Shown here: positions 5,388-8,028 of the stretch, piece by piece
Numbering within the stretch: the stretch's first letter is position 1
How the letters are laid out: every line of letters begins with the position of its first letter
Assembly: GCA_037441765.1 (NCBI GenBank)
Contig: JBBIRM010000132.1
Span: 1 to 8,028 of the forward strand
Length of the DNA stretch: 8,028 nucleotides
DNA from: JBBIRM01 sp037441765
Lineage (GTDB): Bacteria > Desulfobacterota > BSN033 > UBA1163
Direction: 5' to 3'
Notes under the pieces: model-generated
What the model was told of the DNA's origin: nothing
Database searches by the model: none
Seen by the model: only the letters and a program-made list of their open reading frames with translations
Program-made: the position numbers and the translations under genes

Positions 5388-5410
5388 TATTCTCTCCTTT
5401 CACTTTCAAT

Positions 5411-5449
5411 TTAATACCTTTTTTAAATCCATGCATTGACTTAAATCAA
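5411..5449 (-). promoter_or_regulatory. FNR/DNR-type operator and promoter for the four-gene operon (5387 to 4220)
   Basis: TTGACTTAAATCAA at 5436-5449 (plus-strand reading) differs by one base from the TTGAT-N4-ATCAA consensus. On the minus strand a -10-like TATTAA lies at 5411-5416, which puts the operator centre about 39-42 bases before the expected transcription start, the class II activator position. The distance to the ATG of the 49-aa gene is about 55 bases. The operator overlaps the last two codons and the stop of the YgbA-family gene. Confidence 0.7.
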
Positions 5450-5806
5450 ATAATGATATAAAAGATCCAATCTTCCCCGTTTGATAAAATACATCCCGGA
5501 AAATTTCATCACCTCTCTAATCTTGGATTTATATTCTCCCCGATAACACTGAGTTTTGCATTTTTTACACATTGGTTTTGGGTCATAAGGACATTTAAGC
5601 CTCATGGTTAACCCATAAGTTATGAGTTTCGTACAATCAGGACAGAGTGGAATTTTTCTCTTTTCTAACTCCTCAATATCTAACCACTTAAAGGAAAAGG
5701 GAGATTTTTCACCAGGATGGTTTTCTCGACAGAAGATTTCTACAAACCTCAGCAATATTCGAATATCCCCCTTCTCTTTCTCTGTAATCTCTACCTTCTT
5801 GAACAT
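5441..5806 (-). CDS. ygbA: YgbA-family protein (nitrous oxide-stimulated promoter family), 121 aa
   Basis: The C-terminal half carries the family's motif series: I-P-L-C55-P-D-C58-T-K-L-I-T-Y-G-L-T-M-R-L-K-C72-P-Y-D-P-K-P-M-C80-K-K-C83-K-T-Q-C87-Y, then R-E-V-M-K-F-S-G-M-Y and a closing L-L-Y-H-Y. Six conserved cysteines in this order suggest a metal or Fe-S site. E. coli ygbA is in the NsrR regulon and is induced by NO; its biochemical role is not established to my knowledge. The N-terminal half is helical, has one extra cysteine (C26) and no signal peptide, so the protein is cytoplasmic. Two overlapping ATGs exist; the one at 5804-5806 keeps the frame and lies 5 bases after a GGGGG of AAGGGGGC. 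An FNR-type operator lies upstream, and another overlaps the 3' end for the next operon. Confidence 0.85.
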   Translation of the reverse strand: MFKKVEITEKEKGDIRILLRFVEIFCRENHPGEKSPFSFKWLDIEELEKRKIPLCPDCTKLITYGLTMRLKCPYDPKPMCKKCKTQCYRGEYKSKIREVMKFSGMYFIKRGRLDLLYHYLI

Positions 5807-5829
5807 TCATGCCCCCTTATTTTAATTTA

Positions 5830-5871
5830 TTATTAATCTTGGGGCAATGAAATTTCTTTGATTTAAGTCAA
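5830..5871 (-). promoter_or_regulatory. FNR/DNR-type operator and promoter for the ygbA-family gene
   Basis: Bases 5858-5871 read TTGACTTAAATCAA on the minus strand, identical to the other two operators. A -10-like TAATAA at 5830-5835 lies 22 bases further on, exactly the gap expected for an operator centred at -41.5. The distance from the operator centre to the ATG is about 58 bases, similar to the next operon. Confidence 0.7.
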
Positions 5872-5933
5872 AAGAGGAATTGAAGAAAAAAATTGGGATA
5901 GATATGATATAAAAAAATGAAAGGAAAGATAGA

Positions 5934-6623
5934 TCAAATTTTTAAACCGGAGGCCAAATCTTCGAGGGACCTCCGATCCAGAATCTTAACCCTACGCTTC
6001 TTGACCTCGATGATTCCTTTAGTCTTAAGTTTTCCCAAAGTCCTGGAGAAGGTTTCGCTGATGGTTCCTAATTTTGAGGCAAGCTGACTCTTACTTAGAT
6101 CGAGTTCAACCTCCATCGGGTTCCTACCGTCTCTTTCGGCCTTCAGGGATAGATCTAAAAGGTATTTCGCTAGTCTTGAAGAGACCTCTTTTAAAGAAAG
6201 TTCTTCGATGAGCGCCGTAAATTTCTTTAAAAATTGGGATAGAGAAACGATCATATTAATACTGAGCTTTGGGTTTCTCTCGATCAGTTGGACGAATTCC
6301 CTTCCAGGGATAAAGAGCAGTTGACCATCCTCCAGGGCTTCGGCAAATGCGGGGTAACTGCCTTCAAGGAAAAGGGCTGCTTCGGCGAAGGCATCTGGAG
6401 CGGAAACAATATGAAGAATTTGCTCCTTTCCTTCAGGAGAAATCTTATAGAGTTTTATTTTCCCTGAAAGAATAATATAAAAGCCTTTAGCCTCTTCTCC
6501 ATCCGAAAAAATAATTTCCTTCTTAACGACCTTTTTGGGAATCCCAATCGCCCTGACCCTCTGAAGGTCCTCTTCTTTTAATCCTGCCAGAAGGGGACAT
6601 TGCTTAAGAAGATTCATTACCAT
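5934..6623 (-). CDS. Crp/Fnr-family transcription regulator, Dnr/NnrR-like, 229 aa
   Basis: A full-length Crp/Fnr regulator: cyclic-nucleotide-binding-like beta roll (about 8-125), long dimer helix (about 126-160), and winged helix-turn-helix (about 172-222). The recognition helix has S-E190-T-F-S193-R194-T-L, the E-x-x-S-R arrangement by which FNR and DNR read TTGAT half-sites. This agrees with three such operators in the window. The single cysteine near the N-terminus (C9) cannot form FNR's four-cysteine [4Fe-4S] site, so it is more like Dnr/NnrR, which are thought to sense NO through heme. G-x-I-K-L-Y-K-I-S-P-E-G-K-E-Q-I-L is typical of the group. Two in-frame starts compete: the ATG at 6621-6623, and the ATG at 6615-6617, which is better placed after AAGG. 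It is divergent from norC, with an operator in the shared 143-base gap that suggests autoregulation. Confidence 0.9.
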   Translation of the reverse strand: MVMNLLKQCPLLAGLKEEDLQRVRAIGIPKKVVKKEIIFSDGEEAKGFYIILSGKIKLYKISPEGKEQILHIVSAPDAFAEAALFLEGSYPAFAEALEDGQLLFIPGREFVQLIERNPKLSINMIVSLSQFLKKFTALIEELSLKEVSSRLAKYLLDLSLKAERDGRNPMEVELDLSKSQLASKLGTISETFSRTLGKLKTKGIIEVKKRRVKILDRRSLEDLASGLKI

Positions 6624-6682
6624 GGCCTTACTCTAATGGTTTTTAATAAAATTTGCAAGAAAATAAAAAAATTGTGATTTTT

Positions 6683-6732
6683 TTGACTTAAATCAAAGAT
6701 TTTTTACTTTTTTATTCAAAAATTGATATAAA
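6683..6732 (+). promoter_or_regulatory. FNR/DNR-type operator and norCB promoter, shared with the divergent regulator gene
   Basis: TTGACTTAAATCAA at 6683-6696 is identical to the other two operators. On the plus strand the best -10 is the extended type TGA-TATAAA at 6724-6732, which puts the operator centre near -49, further than the usual -41.5. A poorer alternative, TATTCA (6713-6718), would put it near -36. The operator is the only one found in the norC-regulator gap. On the minus strand TATTAA at 6643-6648 could serve the regulator gene. Confidence 0.65.
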
Positions 6733-6766
6733 TGAATATAAAAGATCGGAAAGGAGGTCTTGCTAA

Positions 6767-7462
6767 ATGGAGAAAAAGGTAGCACGAAATTTCTTCCTCT
6801 GGGGAACGGTAATTTGTACAGCCGTATTCATCTGGCTCACCATTGACACACATTCGACCATTCCGAAACGTACAAACACTGATAAACTTACTGATGAGGT
6901 AGTTCTTGGCAAAAGGGTCTGGCACAAGTATAACTGTAACGATTGCCACACTATCCTTGGAATCGGAGGTTATTATGCTCCCGATATGACGAGGGTCTAT
7001 TCCACACGTGGGGAATCTTGGCTAAAAGCCTTTTTAAAAAATCCAGAAAGCCCTGATCCTCAAAGAAGAAAGATGCCAAACCAGGGTCTTTCTGAGGATG
7101 AGATAAAAAAACTCATTGCCTTTTTTAAATGGGTGGATGGAATTGATACCAATGAATGGCCCCCCAAACCCTTGACCGTCACAAAAGTGACAGGAGCACC
7201 GGTAGAAGAGACAGTTCAAATTTTAAAAGGGAAGAACCTTTACAATCAGAACCGCTGTGACCTCTGTCATCAAATAGGGGGACAGGGTGGGATCATAGGT
7301 CCTGATCTTTCAAAGGTAGGGGCTAAAAGAGATAAGGAATGGCTTTCAAAACAGATAAGAGATCCAAAATCTCATAATCCAAATACCCAGATGCCAGCTT
7401 ATCCACAGCTAACAGATGATGAGCTCCAAGCGATGGTTAGTTTTTTAATGGGACTTAAATAA
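6767..7462 (+). CDS. norC: NorC-type nitric oxide reductase cytochrome c subunit with an extra second cytochrome c domain, 231 aa
   Basis: NorC passes electrons from periplasmic donors to NorB for the reaction of two NO to N2O. The N-terminus is canonical: a membrane anchor (about 9-27), then L-G-K-R-V-W-H-K-Y-N-C57-N-D-C60-H61-T-I-L-G-I-G-G-Y-Y-A-P-D, with the likely axial ligand M103 in K-M-P-N. NorC proteins usually end soon after about 150 residues. Here a linker (128-148) leads to a second class I cytochrome c domain with C164-D-L-C167-H168, I-I-G-P-D-L and M209 in Q-M-P-A-Y. Both domains have complete heme motifs and methionine ligands, so a di-heme protein is predicted. The ATG has a near-perfect AAGGAGGT ribosome site 8 bases upstream. 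norB follows after 28 bases; an FNR-type operator precedes the gene. Confidence 0.93.
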   Translation: MEKKVARNFFLWGTVICTAVFIWLTIDTHSTIPKRTNTDKLTDEVVLGKRVWHKYNCNDCHTILGIGGYYAPDMTRVYSTRGESWLKAFLKNPESPDPQRRKMPNQGLSEDEIKKLIAFFKWVDGIDTNEWPPKPLTVTKVTGAPVEETVQILKGKNLYNQNRCDLCHQIGGQGGIIGPDLSKVGAKRDKEWLSKQIRDPKSHNPNTQMPAYPQLTDDELQAMVSFLMGLK

Positions 7463-7490
7463 ATGTGAGGGGAAGAAGGAGGAAATAGAT

Positions 7491-8028
7491 ATGGTTTACG
7501 AATCTCAAAAATTAGCATTAAAGTATTTTATCATCTCTACAATCTTTTTTGGACTTCAGGTGATCTTGGGTCTTCTTCTAATACTTAAATACATATGGCC
7601 CGATCCCCTCATAGGGATCCTTCCATTCAACACAGCAAGAGCCATACATACAAATCTTCTTGTTGTCTGGATGATCTTTGGATTTATGGGTGGGACTTAC
7701 TATGTGGTTCCTGAAGAATCGGGTACAGAAATATTTAGTAAGAAGTTGGCAAACCTCCAGTTCTGGCTTCTTTTGCTCGGGGGACTTGTGGCTGTTATCG
7801 GTTTCCTTTTTGGCTGGACAGCAGGTAGACCCCTCTTGGAATTACCTGTGGAACTAAAGTGGGCTATCGTTCTGGTCGCTTTGATTTTTATCTTTAATGT
7901 ATTTCTAACAATGATAAAAACAAAGAAATGGACTGCCATCCAGGGGCTTCTTCTTGGTGGAATTGTCATGCTCGCTGTGATGTGGCTCTTTGGAATCCCT
8001 TTCTTTAAAAACCTAACCCTTGACTATT
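7491..8028 (+). CDS. norB: Nitric oxide reductase large subunit NorB (N-terminal 179 residues; gene runs off the window)
   Basis: The visible part begins MVYESQKLALKYFIIS and covers the first four or five transmembrane helices of the heme-copper oxidase-type catalytic subunit. Diagnostic stretches are P-F-N-T-A-R-A-I-H53-T-N-L-L-V-V-W-M-I-F-G-F-M-G-G-T-Y-Y-V-V-P-E-E (low-spin heme b ligand H53 at the start of helix II), then S-G-T-E-I-F-S-K-K-L-A-N-L-Q-F-W-L and G-R-P-L-L-E-L-P. These match cytochrome-c-type NorB rather than the quinol type, which has a long periplasmic N-terminal extension that is missing here. The active-site histidines and glutamates lie in the part beyond the window. AGGAGG lies about 9 bases before the ATG. 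It is co-transcribed with norC. Confidence 0.95.
   Translation, partial: MVYESQKLALKYFIISTIFFGLQVILGLLLILKYIWPDPLIGILPFNTARAIHTNLLVVWMIFGFMGGTYYVVPEESGTEIFSKKLANLQFWLLLLGGLVAVIGFLFGWTAGRPLLELPVELKWAIVLVALIFIFNVFLTMIKTKKWTAIQGLLLGGIVMLAVMWLFGIPFFKNLTLDY

Noticed and set aside
5450..5462. Plus-strand -10-like ATATAA directly after the operator at 5436-5449
   Set aside because: The gap to the operator (about 7 bases) is too short for activation and no plus-strand gene follows; it is the AT-rich end of ygbA.
5918..6095. Plus-strand frame starting at ATG 5918 after a TATAAA-like sequence
   Set aside because: It runs antisense into the end of the regulator gene, has no domain features and no well-placed ribosome site.
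5934..6623. Regulator as an oxygen-sensing FNR with a [4Fe-4S] cluster
   Set aside because: Only one N-terminal cysteine (C9) is present; the four cluster ligands are missing, so a Dnr/NnrR-like sensor fits better.
7700..7969. Open frame of 89 codons on the minus strand
   Set aside because: It lies fully inside norB, which has unmistakable family sequence and a ribosome site; the protein from the opposite strand shows no domain or start signal.
7491..8028. Quinol-type NO reductase (qNor)
   Set aside because: qNor carries a NorC-like N-terminal extension in one chain; here NorB begins directly at helix I and a separate norC precedes it.

Overview
The window looks like the chromosome of an AT-rich, Gram-negative, probably anaerobic or facultatively denitrifying bacterium. 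The supporting signs are a periplasmic cytochrome-c-dependent nitric oxide reductase, strong AGGAGG ribosome sites, FNR-type operators, many cysteine-rich redox proteins, and C/T-rich hairpin repeats of the kind that read through as 'SPAGERGRVR'. A deltaproteobacterium in the broad sense (Desulfobacterota or a neighbour) is my best guess, but the sequence alone does not fix the lineage. No RNA genes, CRISPR arrays or insertion sequences were seen. No gene-free stretch exceeds 300 bases.

Left part (1-4158, all minus strand, transcribed right to left): a small secreted Cys-rich protein, then a tight series of three membrane proteins of one design. Each has N-terminal cytoplasmic zinc ribbon(s), one transmembrane helix and a different extracytoplasmic Cys-bearing domain (CcmH-like, SurA-N-like, DUF2318/FtrD-like). 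They are followed by an FtsX/MacB-type ABC permease and the start of its LolD/MacB-type ATPase, cut by the window edge. DUF2318 plus FtsX permease plus ATPase recalls the gene set beside the P19/FetMP iron-uptake systems, for example in Campylobacter. The two added zinc-ribbon proteins are unusual and may mark an undescribed variant for metal handling or extracytoplasmic thiol redox.

Middle part (4220-6623, minus strand): a nitrosative-stress block. A four-gene operon encodes a 49-aa zinc-finger-like protein, a 4-helix fragment-like relative of heme-copper oxidase/NO reductase subunit I, a DUF1858 redox-disulfide protein and a cupin. Upstream lie a YgbA-family gene (the family of E. coli's NsrR-controlled ygbA) and a Dnr/NnrR-like Crp/Fnr regulator.

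Right part (6767-8028, plus strand): norC, here unusually carrying two c-type heme domains, and the 5' portion of norB. They diverge from the regulator gene.

The parts are tied together by one 14-bp palindrome-like operator, TTGACTTAAATCAA. It occurs three times with identical sequence: before norCB (and shared with the divergent regulator), before ygbA, and before the four-gene operon. The regulator has the E-x-x-S-R recognition helix that reads TTGAT half-sites and lacks the FNR cluster cysteines. The simplest model is an NO-sensing regulator switching on NO reduction together with a set of poorly characterised NO-defence proteins.
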